Positions 15,892-24,926 of a DNA stretch of 43,515 nt are shown here, in pieces (position 1 is the stretch's first letter; every line of letters begins with the position of its first letter). Origin of the DNA: Candidatus Thorarchaeota archaeon (GTDB lineage: Archaea > Asgardarchaeota > Thorarchaeia > Thorarchaeales > Thorarchaeaceae); contig QMYR01000002.1 of the NCBI GenBank assembly GCA_003662765.1, positions 1 to 43,515 of the forward strand, in the 5' to 3' direction. A program made the translations under genes and the position numbers. A model generated the notes under the pieces. That model searched no databases. It had not been told where the DNA came from and saw only the letters and a list, made by a program, of their open reading frames with translations.

Positions 15892-17118
15892 ATGCCACTG
15901 TATCTAGTGCCAAATGCACTCGGAGTCTTTCTCCATGATGAGGACCACAGAATCGTAGGTCACGCACTTGCCTATCCAGATGTGTCATTGGGAGCACGGC
16001 TGGTCCGCGACATTCTGCAGGGAGAGATCTCTGAAGAGGTCGCAAATCTGTTCAGTCAAGCCATTCGAAGACACACCACGACTGTGGCCGTCGAGAGCAC
16101 CCAGATAGCAAGGGCCCTCAAAGACATACAGGGGCTTGATGCCGTTACAACTGACAGCCGAAACATCAAGACTTTCCGAAACATGGTTGATAGACTTCTC
16201 GTCGAGCAGGGCCTTATTGAGTCCCCACAGGCACTCCGACACTACAGACACCAGGTCACTCTCCTCGTTGGCCAGCAAGTGATCGCGGATGCCAGTCAAG
16301 TACCGGATCTTCCAGTCCGACACGCTATTGATGCAGTTGATGAGCTTGACAAGTCAATCAACATGCTGGGAATGCATCTGCGAGAATGGTTCTCTGTATA
16401 TCACCCACTTGTGAGCAACAAGATAGAGGACAATGAGCATCTTGCCGTGATAGTATCATTGTGGGCCCAGGGGAAGTTCTCGATGGACGAACTCACAGGC
16501 GCGGGCATTCCCACCCAACTTGCGCAGGAACTCACCGAGATGTTTCTCCCAGCAGTGGAGGGTTCATTACCTGCAAATTTGGCTCCGATGGCAGACCTGG
16601 CATCGGCAATAAGAGAGCTTGCTGACAGGCGACGAGAGATTGAGAAGTACATATCTGAAGCGATGGTGGCAGTGGCGCCGAATATCACGGCTCTTGTAGG
16701 GCCGCTCATCGGAGCACGCCTGATTAGTATGGCTGGCTCGTTAATGGAACTTGCTAGAAAGCCTTCGAGCACTATACAGGTTTTGGGAGCGGAGAAAGCG
16801 CTCTTTCGAAGCCTTAGGACTGGCACAGCACCTCCCAAGCATGGTGTCATCTTTCAAGTTCCTCTGCTGCGTACTGCCCCCTACTGGCAGAGGGGGAAGA
16901 TAGCACGGGCTCTCGCGGCAAAACTGGCCATCGCCGCAAGGGTCGATGCATTTTCGGGACGAAGTATGGGAGACTCTCTGAGGAATGACTTGGAGAGGAG
17001 AGTTGAGGAGATTAGACGCCAGAGTCCCGAGCCACCTCCGACTCGCCCTCAGAGGAGGCGACAAAGGGATAGTGGGGCCCAGAGGACCACGAAGAAGAGA
17101 AGGAGGCGTCGACGATGA
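15892..17118 (+). CDS. nop5: Nop5/Nop56/58 box C/D RNP core protein
   Basis: Nop5 scaffolds archaeal box C/D particles that carry out 2'-O-methylation, binding L7Ae-RNA and fibrillarin. The 408-residue protein has an N-terminal fibrillarin-binding domain, a central coiled coil, and the Nop domain with 'APNITALVGPLIGARLISMAGSL' and 'IQVLGAEKALFRSL...PKHGVIFQ'. The last ~50 residues are Pro/Arg-rich and end in a run of arginines. ATG 15892 begins the conserved 'MPLYLVPN'. The stop overlaps the fibrillarin start by 4 bp. Confidence 0.97.
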   Translation: MPLYLVPNALGVFLHDEDHRIVGHALAYPDVSLGARLVRDILQGEISEEVANLFSQAIRRHTTTVAVESTQIARALKDIQGLDAVTTDSRNIKTFRNMVDRLLVEQGLIESPQALRHYRHQVTLLVGQQVIADASQVPDLPVRHAIDAVDELDKSINMLGMHLREWFSVYHPLVSNKIEDNEHLAVIVSLWAQGKFSMDELTGAGIPTQLAQELTEMFLPAVEGSLPANLAPMADLASAIRELADRRREIEKYISEAMVAVAPNITALVGPLIGARLISMAGSLMELARKPSSTIQVLGAEKALFRSLRTGTAPPKHGVIFQVPLLRTAPYWQRGKIARALAAKLAIAARVDAFSGRSMGDSLRNDLERRVEEIRRQSPEPPPTRPQRRRQRDSGAQRTTKKRRRRRR

Positions 17119-17807
17119 GCGTTAAGAGAACGGCGTTTCCCGGCGTTTTCGCTATTGGTGACGGCGACAGGCGTTCGCTGGCAACACGCAGCATCGTGAG
17201 AGGGCAGAGCGTCTATGGGGAGAAGGTTGTAACAATTGGCGATGAAGACTATAGGCTCTGGATGCCAAGAAGATCCAAGCTTGCAGCTGCGATAAGGAAC
17301 GGCCTAAAGAACATGCCAATTCAGCCGGGGTCGCGAGTCTTGTATCTCGGAGCGGCGTCCGGAACAACAGTCAGCCATGTTTCTGATATCGTGGGGACGG
17401 AGGGGGTGGTCAATGCTGTGGAATTCTCACCGGTTTCGGCACGTAGTCTTGTCAGACTTGCAGACAGCCGCCCCAACATTCTTCCCATAGTAGAGGACGC
17501 CCGGCATCCAATGAGATACTCGACCCTTGTTGCAGGGCCCATAGATGTTGTATATCAGGATATTGCACAGCCTGACCAAGCGAGAATACTCTGTGACAAC
17601 CTACTGGTGTACTGTTCGATAGGGACTTGGGTAATGATTGCAATAAAGGCAAGAAGCATCGATTCTGTTGCGCCGGTCAGCACAGTCTTCGAACGTGAGA
17701 TTGAAACCCTTGAGAGAGAGGGCATCGAAGTGGTAGAACGGGTTGAACTCGAACCGTATGAGAGGGATCACATCATGGTGGTCGCTAGGGTTGCGAGGGA
17801 TATATGA
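17115..17807 (+). CDS. flpA: Fibrillarin-like rRNA/tRNA 2'-O-methyltransferase
   Basis: Fibrillarin is the methyltransferase of box C/D RNPs, guided by C/D RNAs. The 230-residue protein has the SAM-binding 'VLYLGAASGTTVSHVSDIVG' (residues ~75-94), 'VNAVEFSP' and 'VDVVYQDIAQPDQARIL' (catalytic Asp), and the K of 'IAIKARSID'. It follows nop5 with an ATGA overlap, the conserved archaeal pair. The final codons overlap the DUF61 gene. Confidence 0.98.
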   Translation: MSVKRTAFPGVFAIGDGDRRSLATRSIVRGQSVYGEKVVTIGDEDYRLWMPRRSKLAAAIRNGLKNMPIQPGSRVLYLGAASGTTVSHVSDIVGTEGVVNAVEFSPVSARSLVRLADSRPNILPIVEDARHPMRYSTLVAGPIDVVYQDIAQPDQARILCDNLLVYCSIGTWVMIAIKARSIDSVAPVSTVFEREIETLEREGIEVVERVELEPYERDHIMVVARVARDI

Positions 17808-18247
17808 TGGGTTCATTCATTGAGCGAGCCATTGAGAAGGAGATTGAAACTATAAACGATCATCTACCGAGCACGGGAATACCGCTGTGTGATCTTCTCA
17901 ACAATGAGCGTCCGACGTATGTCACCCGTGCCGGAGAAACTTCCGCGTTTCATCCGGAGGAGATTGATTTCATTGCCAAGGAGATTCCCGAGCGTTATCA
18001 TGGGGAGATTCGTCTGCCAATCATACTACTCAGGAGAATGGATCTGGGACCAGGTCTGTACACGGTCGCGGGGACCAAGCCGGTGCTGTTCTTTCTACAC
18101 AGGATGCTAGGACAGGTTGACCTAGAGTGGGAGGATCTCGCGGTGTGGCGACAAAATGACACATTTGCAAGGCCTCAAGTGCAGATGATTCGCAGAAGAC
18201 TGCCCACGACAACGTGCATAGGTTTCGTATATGATGTGTCGCAATGA
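17804..18247 (+). CDS. DUF61 (UPF0216) family protein
   Basis: This 147-residue protein matches the archaeal DUF61 family, whose function is unknown. Conserved features include 'LPSTGIPLCDLLNNERPTYVTRAGETSAFHPEEIDFIAK' and 'LPIILLRR'. It overlaps the fibrillarin stop by 4 bp and is probably the third gene of the nop5 operon, which hints at an RNA-related role but does not show one. Confidence 0.85.
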   Translation: MMGSFIERAIEKEIETINDHLPSTGIPLCDLLNNERPTYVTRAGETSAFHPEEIDFIAKEIPERYHGEIRLPIILLRRMDLGPGLYTVAGTKPVLFFLHRMLGQVDLEWEDLAVWRQNDTFARPQVQMIRRRLPTTTCIGFVYDVSQ

Positions 18248-18339
18248 GCCATTGGTGTATCATGGTGATTGGAGTAAAGGTATATCCTAACAGAATGCTG
18301 AAAAGCATTCACTTGTGATGAAACCAATGGGATGTAAAT

Positions 18340-19302
18340 ATGACTAGAGCCCGAAGCCAACTGATTGAGGAGGTATGTACTCAATTAGAGGGTGCTGGGT
18401 TCAGATTATCATCCCCTTGCGATGTTAGGCCAACCTGTTTTGATCTTGTGGCCAGAAGAGATGATCAACTTGTGCTAATCAAGGTCTTGTGCAATATTGA
18501 TGCTCTGACAAGAGAGGATGCGGAAACTCTACAGGTGGTCGCAGAGTTCTTCAATGCAACCCCGCTGGTGGTAGGAGCTAAGACACGACGTGGCACGCTA
18601 GACGAGGACGCGGTGTACAAGAGACACGGCATTCCGACCATCACACCGGTGAGCCTTAGGAGGATAATCGCCGAGGAGAGATTGCCAAGAGAGTACATTC
18701 AGCGTGGCGGCCGGTTTGTGGCCATTGATGGTGCCAAGCTGCGGAAAGTGCGCCTTGAGCGCAGACTATCGAAACAGGATCTTGCTGATTGCGTACAGGT
18801 GTCTGCAAGAGCGATTCTTGCCTACGAGAAGGACGAGATGGATGTCAGCACGGAGGTGGCGGAGCGGCTTGAGCGAGTTCTTGAAACCGACTTGATCATC
18901 CCAATTGACATCTTTCACGAGAGGGGGAGGGGTGAACACCTCAGGCAGCCGAGCACACCTGCCGATATCTCGGACTTGGAGAAGAGAGTAAATGAGTTCT
19001 TCGAGCGACTCGGGATGCGTGTTCTGTGGACTGACCGAGCCCCGTTCCACGTTGCGGCAAAGGAGGAGGGGCCCCCGCTGATGTCAGGCGTAGGGTCTCT
19101 CAGGAGCTGGTCACTAAAGAAACGAGTAGAGATTCTCAAGAGCGTTTCCAAAATCACGGAGGCGAACGCAGTTCTCATTGTAGAAGAAGGCAAGGCAGAA
19201 GAGAACGTGTCGGAGGTTCCCGTGATAAGGCAGCTAGAGCTAGACGAGATTAACAAGCCGCGAGAGCTGAAGAAGATCATCACGGAACGTGCTGAGATGT
19301 AG
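18340..19302 (+). CDS. Archaeal HTH transcriptional regulator (COG1395 type)
   Basis: The 320-residue protein has three parts. An N-terminal nuclease-like fold (1-110) resembles the DNA-binding-associated domain 'FDLVARRDDQLVLIKVLCN'. A central xenobiotic-response-type helix-turn-helix follows at ~130-185 ('LRKVRLERRLSKQDLADCVQVSARAILAYEKDEMDVS'). The C-terminal half is charged. This layout is that of the conserved archaeal COG1395 predicted regulators; targets are not known. It has its own upstream region after DUF61 (92 bp) and is convergent with RNase HII, 1 bp apart. Confidence 0.85.
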   Translation: MTRARSQLIEEVCTQLEGAGFRLSSPCDVRPTCFDLVARRDDQLVLIKVLCNIDALTREDAETLQVVAEFFNATPLVVGAKTRRGTLDEDAVYKRHGIPTITPVSLRRIIAEERLPREYIQRGGRFVAIDGAKLRKVRLERRLSKQDLADCVQVSARAILAYEKDEMDVSTEVAERLERVLETDLIIPIDIFHERGRGEHLRQPSTPADISDLEKRVNEFFERLGMRVLWTDRAPFHVAAKEEGPPLMSGVGSLRSWSLKKRVEILKSVSKITEANAVLIVEEGKAEENVSEVPVIRQLELDEINKPRELKKIITERAEM

Positions 19303-19303
19303 T

Positions 19304-19984
19304 TCAGCCTTCAAGCCGGGACTGCTTCGTTTCAGAGGCCTCAATCACTCGTTTCACGGAATTCCACGACTTGCGAACCACTGGGGGAAGTGGCTCGCCA
19401 GTTCTGACAATGTGTTCAACAAAGCGTACCGTTTTCGGGTCCGATGGGTAGCCGGAGCCAAAGTCCCCATAGATAGTATGTAGCCTCTGAATCTCACGAT
19501 CACGCTCCACTTTCGCAACTATAGATGCTGCGGCAACAATGGGGTACTTGCTGTCAGCTTTGTGTTCGGCCACAAACTGACAGTTCGCCAGACCACTCTC
19601 ATGAGCCACCGTTTCCTCAAACCTTCTGGGAACAACATCAGCCGCATCCATATACACAACATCAGGATGTAGCTCCCGAGCTACAGAGGCAAAGGCGGAC
19701 ACCTCGATACGGTTTAGGCTAACACCTCTTGCTCGCCCCTCGTCAATCTCGACAGCCGTGATGCGTCTAATCGCAATACCCTCAGCTAGGGCCATAATCT
19801 CTGCAAAGAGAAACTCTCGGCGTTTCGCCGAAATCACCTTTGAGTCTTGAACCCCAATTTCAACGAGGTATGCTATCTGATTCGAACTCATCATGATACC
19901 GCACACAACAAGAGGTCCAACCATTGGGCCGCGCCCGGCCTCATCAACGCCTGCGACATGAAGATGGGCCGGATGAGTATGCAT
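19304..19984 (-). CDS. rnhB: Ribonuclease HII
   Basis: RNase HII removes ribonucleotides and RNA primers from DNA. The 226-residue protein has the active-site DEAGRG (residues 14-19), 'DSKVISAKRRE', 'YMDAAD' and 'EHKADSKYPIVAAASIVAKVERDREI' with the conserved acidic residues. ATG 19984 is the first start and matches the family N-terminus. Confidence 0.97.
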   Translation of the reverse strand: MHTHPAHLHVAGVDEAGRGPMVGPLVVCGIMMSSNQIAYLVEIGVQDSKVISAKRREFLFAEIMALAEGIAIRRITAVEIDEGRARGVSLNRIEVSAFASVARELHPDVVYMDAADVVPRRFEETVAHESGLANCQFVAEHKADSKYPIVAAASIVAKVERDREIQRLHTIYGDFGSGYPSDPKTVRFVEHIVRTGEPLPPVVRKSWNSVKRVIEASETKQSRLEG

Positions 19985-20094
19985 ATGTCGTGTTCAGATG
20001 GGCGCGTTTTCACTCTTGCTGTTGGTTCACAGAAAGCTTCATATCTCTATCAGTTGGTGTACGTTCTCGGCCGCATAGGGTCATGCATTGACAT

Positions 20095-20204
20095 GGGGAC
20101 GTGGCCTAGCCCGGTATGGCGACGGGCTCCAGATCTTGTGAATAACGGGGTCATAAGAAGAGGACACTCGTCGATCCTGGGTTCAAATCCCAGCGTCCCC
20201 ACCA
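20095..20204 (+). tRNA. tRNA-Trp (anticodon CCA) with 33-nt intron
   Basis: The acceptor stem is GGGGACG/CGTCCCC, the T arm CTGGG-TTCAAAT-CCCAG, discriminator A and encoded CCA. The anticodon stem ACGGG/CTCGT closes only if a 33-nt intron (20133-20165) is removed between positions 37 and 38. Splice sites form a bulge-helix-bulge: CTCC pairs with GAGG, with 3-nt bulges AGA and ACA, and an inner helix TCTT/AAGA. This is the canonical archaeal intron position. Confidence 0.93.
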
Positions 20205-20292
20205 ATGCACTGCTTTTTCTCATGTGTCTGCTTGAATAGTAAGCGCCTTCTTGATTGTATGCCACTTTATGCTGTTATCAGGTGGTTCAGTG

Positions 20293-21099
20293 ATGAGGAG
20301 AACGATACAGAGCATGGCCGTCATGATGGTCATGATACTGTGTATTGTTACTTGTGCCAGTTCTCTTGAGATACCACCGGGCATTACCGTGTTCGAAGTG
20401 GACTCCTTTACATACCGTGCCTCATTCCTACTGACAGACGGTACTGAGGCACTCCTTCTGCGTGGAAGGTTTGAGGTGTTCTACCTCTATCGGCATCATC
20501 ATCCCACAGTTTCGGAGCATGTGATGAGCGTCACGTTGGGATTCTACTATGGAAAGACCATACTTGGGCGACATCTCCTCACCAACGTCACGATTGATAG
20601 TCTATCGTTTCTTCCGCGGTGGCATGACAGCGCAGGCTACTCTCACGGGCCAGACGACATTCCTCCACTGTTTGAGATCAATGGTTCACTTGCCGATGGT
20701 GCCATGGTGGGTGGAAGCCAAGTCATCGATGATAATCCGGTTTCACGTTACATTCCAGATTTCGGGGGCATTCTCGTACTTCGCGGCCTAAGGCTCGTGC
20801 TAAGTACTGAGGAAACAGTCAGCATTGGAAGCGACGAACTGAGGTTCTCGTTCAGCAAGAGGCTGAACAATCACGTACCAGAGGAGGCCCAAGTACTTGG
20901 AGTGAACAATACCGCATATGCGGTCGGAGAAGGAGTCATTGCGCTCAAGACAAACGGTCAACCACCAATCATCATTATTACCGATACCGTGACTTTTGGC
21001 GCATTAGTTGTCGCTGCAGCGATTGCGAGCGTAGTGACACTGCCGCGCCTGCGAGGAAGGCTAAATACACGATCGCACCTCTATCGTGAGTCGGTGTGA
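20293..21099 (+). CDS. Secreted or surface protein with C-terminal anchor
   Basis: A 268-residue protein of no recognised family. Residues 1-25 form a signal peptide (MRRTIQSMAVMMVMILCIVTCASS). The middle looks beta-rich and extracellular, with two N-x-S/T sequons near residue 105 and 130. A hydrophobic segment near the C-terminus (TVTFGALVVAAAIASVVTLP) is followed by arginines, so the chain is probably anchored with a short cytoplasmic tail. GGTGG lies upstream of ATG 20293; a longer in-frame start lacks a signal peptide at its end. No neighbour suggests a function. Confidence 0.7.
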   Translation: MRRTIQSMAVMMVMILCIVTCASSLEIPPGITVFEVDSFTYRASFLLTDGTEALLLRGRFEVFYLYRHHHPTVSEHVMSVTLGFYYGKTILGRHLLTNVTIDSLSFLPRWHDSAGYSHGPDDIPPLFEINGSLADGAMVGGSQVIDDNPVSRYIPDFGGILVLRGLRLVLSTEETVSIGSDELRFSFSKRLNNHVPEEAQVLGVNNTAYAVGEGVIALKTNGQPPIIIITDTVTFGALVVAAAIASVVTLPRLRGRLNTRSHLYRESV

Positions 21100-21130
21100 C
21101 TCGACGTGTATATCATATTCACAGAGCAAT

Positions 21131-21140
21131 GTTTAAAACA
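21131..21140 (+). promoter_or_regulatory. TATA box of the 5S rRNA gene
   Basis: GTTTAAAACA lies 25-34 bp before the 5S 5' end, the standard distance for initiation at the mature end. Confidence 0.5.
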
Positions 21141-21164
21141 GCAGAGAAATTCCCATTGGACCGA

Positions 21165-21280
21165 TGGCGGCCATAGGCGCCAGGGTCCACCGGAACCCGT
21201 TCCGATCTCCGAAGTTAAGGCTGGCGCCGTTGCCGGAGATGTGCGCTGCGCGAGCGCGTGACAGGCCGGCAAGCTGCCAC
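21165..21280 (+). rRNA. rrf: 5S ribosomal RNA, free-standing
   Basis: A ~116-nt RNA with the 7-bp closing helix TGGCGGC/GCTGCCA and internal 'GGTCCACCGGAACCCG', 'CCGATCTCCGAAGTTAAGG' and 'GCCGGAGAT', all 5S hallmarks. No 16S or 23S gene is nearby, so it is transcribed alone. Ends are set by helix I and may be off by one or two bases. Confidence 0.95.
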
Positions 21281-21389
21281 ATTTTCTCCTCATTCTCTGT
21301 GATAACTCTCGTACAAGAAAGGCATGCTGGTTGAGTCAGCACAGATAGAAATGATTAAAGCCTAACCGGGTTTCCTCGGCGTGATATAG

Positions 21390-22508
21390 ATGCAGTTCGG
21401 AAACACCAGCGACCTCAGTTGGATTATCAACTTGGCGTTCTTTGCGTTTATTCTAATATTCAGCCTGTATGGCACCAAGATTCAGATGTGGCAGTGGCTC
21501 AAGCAAATAGAGGCTGGACTCATCGAACTCAAGCGTATGGCGATAGAGTCTCGGCAGACGGCGATAGATACCTTCAAGAAGTATGGCAAGAGTGAGGAGG
21601 AGGTTGCTGCTGACCTCGACAGGTGGCTGGACTACTTCCTGATAGAACCCGTTGATCTTGATCCAGCAGGTGTGCTCCAGCGACTCGATCATCTACTCGA
21701 TGAACGAAGGGACAGGTATCAGGAGTTCGTTGCCGAGCTTGCACCCAACGCAGATTGCCATGAGAATCAGAACCTTGAGAACACTCTAGAAGTGACACAA
21801 GTTCTGAGCCAGATATTCAGGATTGTACGGCACTACTATCTGCTGGGAAAGAAGACCGGGAGCCAGATTCTGATTATGCAGATTCACATGCAGATGCCAG
21901 ACTTACTCAGAATCGCAAAGGCATACTACGAGGCGATGGACGCATTCTCAGAGGGCAAACCCATCGGGGATGGCGTGGGACCACTGGTCGTGACAAAGTT
22001 TGCAAGAGAATACGGTGCCACTCCTGAGAACTATGTTCACGAGGTTGGCCGTGAGGTTGGATACTATCAGGTAGAGGTAGAGGGACGGACTGTCTACGCG
22101 GTCCGTGCCACAGGCCCCGGAGGAACAGTGGGCAAACCAGGATTTGCAATCAAGAGGATTATTAAGGAGAACAAGGGGCAGATTGCACGGATAATCACTG
22201 TGGATGCCGCACTAAAACTAGAGGGAGAGAATCTTGGGCGTGTTTCAGAGGGGACCGGTGCGGCAATCGGCGACCCAGGCCCTGAGAAGTACGCCATCGA
22301 AGAAACCGCCACGCAGAACAAGATTCCAATCGAGGCCATTGTGATCAAGCAGGACGAAGCTGCGGCCGTGGGAGTCATGCGTAAGAAGATTCTCGACGCG
22401 GTCCCAGAGGTGATTGAACGGGTGAAGACCGCAATCAGGAAACGAACCAAGCCTGGCGACAAGGTCATCTTGGCCGGAATCGGGAACACAATGGGCATCG
22501 GGCTCTGA
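21390..22508 (+). CDS. DUF1512 family membrane-anchored protein
   Basis: The 372-residue protein matches the archaeal DUF1512 family of unknown function. One transmembrane segment (residues ~9-28) precedes a long soluble region. The C-terminal half has 'VYAVRATGPGGTVGKPGFAIKRI', 'GTGAAIGDPGPEKYAIEE' and ends 'KVILAGIGNTMGIGL', suggesting a nucleotide- or ligand-binding fold. It is followed within 12 bp by a small membrane zinc-ribbon protein and probably shares its transcript. Confidence 0.85.
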   Translation: MQFGNTSDLSWIINLAFFAFILIFSLYGTKIQMWQWLKQIEAGLIELKRMAIESRQTAIDTFKKYGKSEEEVAADLDRWLDYFLIEPVDLDPAGVLQRLDHLLDERRDRYQEFVAELAPNADCHENQNLENTLEVTQVLSQIFRIVRHYYLLGKKTGSQILIMQIHMQMPDLLRIAKAYYEAMDAFSEGKPIGDGVGPLVVTKFAREYGATPENYVHEVGREVGYYQVEVEGRTVYAVRATGPGGTVGKPGFAIKRIIKENKGQIARIITVDAALKLEGENLGRVSEGTGAAIGDPGPEKYAIEETATQNKIPIEAIVIKQDEAAAVGVMRKKILDAVPEVIERVKTAIRKRTKPGDKVILAGIGNTMGIGL

Positions 22509-22519
22509 GGTGATGTTCT

Positions 22520-22891
22520 GTGGGAATGATATCGAAGCTGGTTGGATTGCTATTCACTGCAGCCGGTGTGATTATTCTAATGATGATGGGTACAGTACCA
22601 GACCCAATGATGTCCGCAATCTGGATCTTTGTTGGGATGGTCATAATCACAATCGGTTTTAGCCTTATCAATGCAGGACGACAGACTAGGCAGATGAAGC
22701 CACCTCCGCCGACTGTGACAGAGATACGGTGTGATAATCCGGATTGCGACTTCAAAGAGATCCGTAATTTTGAGAGCGGCGACTACATCCTTAAGACACT
22801 AGATGTACGATGCCCCAAGTGCAACAGTACAATGACGATTCAGGGCGTCTATGTAGTGAAGGAGGAGGATGAGGGGAAAAGCTCAATCTAG
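22520..22891 (+). CDS. Small membrane protein with cytoplasmic zinc ribbon
   Basis: A 123-residue protein with two hydrophobic helices (about 7-27 and 33-51) followed by a zinc ribbon with cysteines in 'CDNPDC' and 'CPKC'. It begins at GTG 22520 with GAGGTG upstream; an ATG two codons later is possible. Function unknown. It follows DUF1512 directly. Its stop shares the four bases CTAG (22888-22891) with the convergent aminopeptidase gene. Confidence 0.75.
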   Translation: MGMISKLVGLLFTAAGVIILMMMGTVPDPMMSAIWIFVGMVIITIGFSLINAGRQTRQMKPPPPTVTEIRCDNPDCDFKEIRNFESGDYILKTLDVRCPKCNSTMTIQGVYVVKEEDEGKSSI

Positions 22892-23784
22892 TTGGGCCTT
22901 GTGAGAACAATCGTCCGATTCTCTCCGACGAATACAGTGTGTTCGGACTGGCAGACCGGACGTGCACCTTTCTCAAGCAAGACCGGGAAGCCACGAATCG
23001 CCTTTGCTTTCAAGAGACGTGCTAGCTCCTGTGTCACATCAATTCCCTTATGCGATGTCCCAATCCACCGAGAGGCAAAGGGAAGCGACCCATAGTGTTT
23101 CAGCAGATGCAGTCTCAGCTTCTCAGTGACACCCTTGAGAGGCTCTTTTCGCCCAGTATTGATGAAGATGTAGACATTCTTGCTGTCGACTATCTTTGAG
23201 CCAGTTGTGGCGAATGGCTCAATGGCGAAGTACTCGCCAGCCTCAACCACAGTGGAATCGCGTGTTCTGGTGTTGGGAACCTTCTTGCCAGCATGAAGCC
23301 TATACCTCTTCAGACTGTGACCCGTCAACTCCTTGACAGGCTTCAGACCATAGTCCTTGATGACGCGCTCGATGACACGGCCCACATCGCCAAGCTTCAC
23401 TCCCGGCCGAATGAACCGGATTGCCTCATCCAAAGCCTCGTCGGTGGCAGCAATGAAGCCCTCCAATGTACCGTCTATGTCAACGGTGCGTGCAGTGTCG
23501 GCGATATAGCCATCCACGTGAACACCCACATCTATCTTGACAAGACCAAAGTCGGGAATCGTGGAGGGGTCATTTCGTGGTGATGTATAATGAGATGCCA
23601 CCTCATTGATGGAAACGTTGCAAGGGAAAGCAGGCCGCCCACCAAGCTCCACGATCCGGCGCTCCACCCGAGTGCAGATGCTGATGACCTTTACGCCCGG
23701 GCGGACCATCTCGCAGGCCTCTCGTAGCACCCTAGCCGCAATGCGGCCAGACTGGACATGTGCAGGATGTGGACCTTGTGTCAT
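22888..23784 (-). CDS. map: Methionine aminopeptidase type II, copy 1
   Basis: MetAP removes the N-terminal methionine from new proteins. The 298-residue protein belongs to the archaeal/eukaryotic type II. All metal and catalytic positions are present: His in ASHYTSP, Asp in KIDVG and IADTA, His in TGHSLKRY, Glu in AIEPFAT, Glu in QSEHTVF. ATG 23784 has GGAG at suitable spacing; an ATG two codons upstream is the alternative. It is 71 bp downstream of a second MetAP in the same orientation, and the two form a tandem pair. Confidence 0.93.
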   Translation of the reverse strand: MTQGPHPAHVQSGRIAARVLREACEMVRPGVKVISICTRVERRIVELGGRPAFPCNVSINEVASHYTSPRNDPSTIPDFGLVKIDVGVHVDGYIADTARTVDIDGTLEGFIAATDEALDEAIRFIRPGVKLGDVGRVIERVIKDYGLKPVKELTGHSLKRYRLHAGKKVPNTRTRDSTVVEAGEYFAIEPFATTGSKIVDSKNVYIFINTGRKEPLKGVTEKLRLHLLKHYGSLPFASRWIGTSHKGIDVTQELARLLKAKAIRGFPVLLEKGARPVCQSEHTVFVGENRTIVLTRPN

Positions 23785-23855
23785 ACGCATGACTCCATGA
23801 TTCACTAGAAGATTGCCACTCGCATCTGACACTTAAGATGAGCGGATGGCGCCTT

Positions 23856-24764
23856 TCACTCGTCACCTCGCCCAGTCAGTACAATGGCGCCATTCTTCGA
23901 AACGAATACCGTATGCTCGAACTGGGACACCATCCCATTGGCACCCTCAACTAGAACCGGATACGCACGGACAGCGCCGGCTCTCACAAGAGTGTGAATC
24001 ACCGCGTCAACATCGTACCTGTCAGACTTGAGCCAACGTGACGCCCAAGGTAGTGTCTTGAATCTACGCCTAGCGATATTGCGCACCTCATTGGCAAGCC
24101 TGTCGACACGACTACGATTTGACATCACATTGGAGAATATGTATGCATCGCGCCTGCTGCGGACTGTGCCGTTGCCATTGGTAGCAAATGGCTCAATCGC
24201 GTACACCTCCCCCTCCTTCATTATTGGTCCTCCGCCCATATGGATGTTAGGAACAGTCTTGCCAGCATGTAGAGTCCAAGGTTTCATTTCATGCCCAGAT
24301 AGCTGATGAATGGGGCGGAGCCCAGTCTTCCGAATGGCTCGCTCGATTGCCGCCCCCACCTCACCGACCCTCACACCTGGACGGACTATTTCGATGGCAG
24401 CGTCAAGGGCAGCCCGACTGGCGGCGATAAAGCGATCGTAGGACCCGTCAAGGTCCACTGTCACTGCAGTGTCTGAGAGGTAGCCATTAACGTGGGCCCC
24501 CAAGTCCAACTTGACAAGTCCTTGATCAGGGAATACACGCTTGTCGCCACGAGGACTAGTATAATGCGCCGCTTCTTCGTTGATTGAAACGTTACATGGG
24601 AACGCCAGCCCCGTCGCACCGTACTCCAATATCTTCCGTTCTGCGAGGTGGCATATCTTCAAGACACTGACACCAGGCTTGATAGCGCTGGCCACCTCAC
24701 TGATGACCCTGGCTGCAATCTGTCCTGCACGAACACTGTCTGGATGCGGATGGCGGTCCATCAT
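23856..24764 (-). CDS. map: Methionine aminopeptidase type II, copy 2
   Basis: The 302-residue protein is a paralogue of copy 1, with the same intact catalytic set: AAHYTSP, KLDLG, LSDTA, SGHEMKPW, AIEPFAT, QFEHTVF. The substrate-pocket surroundings differ, e.g. 'VPNIHMGGGPIMKEGEV' against 'VPNTRTRDSTVVEAGEY' in copy 1. GGAGAAGAG precedes the tandem ATGs at 24764. A TATA-like GATATAGTGG lies ~35 bp upstream. It is the first gene of the pair. Confidence 0.93.
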   Translation of the reverse strand: MMDRHPHPDSVRAGQIAARVISEVASAIKPGVSVLKICHLAERKILEYGATGLAFPCNVSINEEAAHYTSPRGDKRVFPDQGLVKLDLGAHVNGYLSDTAVTVDLDGSYDRFIAASRAALDAAIEIVRPGVRVGEVGAAIERAIRKTGLRPIHQLSGHEMKPWTLHAGKTVPNIHMGGGPIMKEGEVYAIEPFATNGNGTVRSRRDAYIFSNVMSNRSRVDRLANEVRNIARRRFKTLPWASRWLKSDRYDVDAVIHTLVRAGAVRAYPVLVEGANGMVSQFEHTVFVSKNGAIVLTGRGDE

Positions 24765-24926
24765 GGCTCTTCTCCGGTGCGATTCGAAAAAGCACCACTA
24801 TATCTATCAGTGGATGTGACCATTGGCCATGTTTCATATGTCACCGATGATCACTGCACAGAGCAAAGAGATAGCGAAAAGGAGAAGTATAGCTCAGCCA
24901 TGTGACAGACTAGGAGTGTCTTGAGC

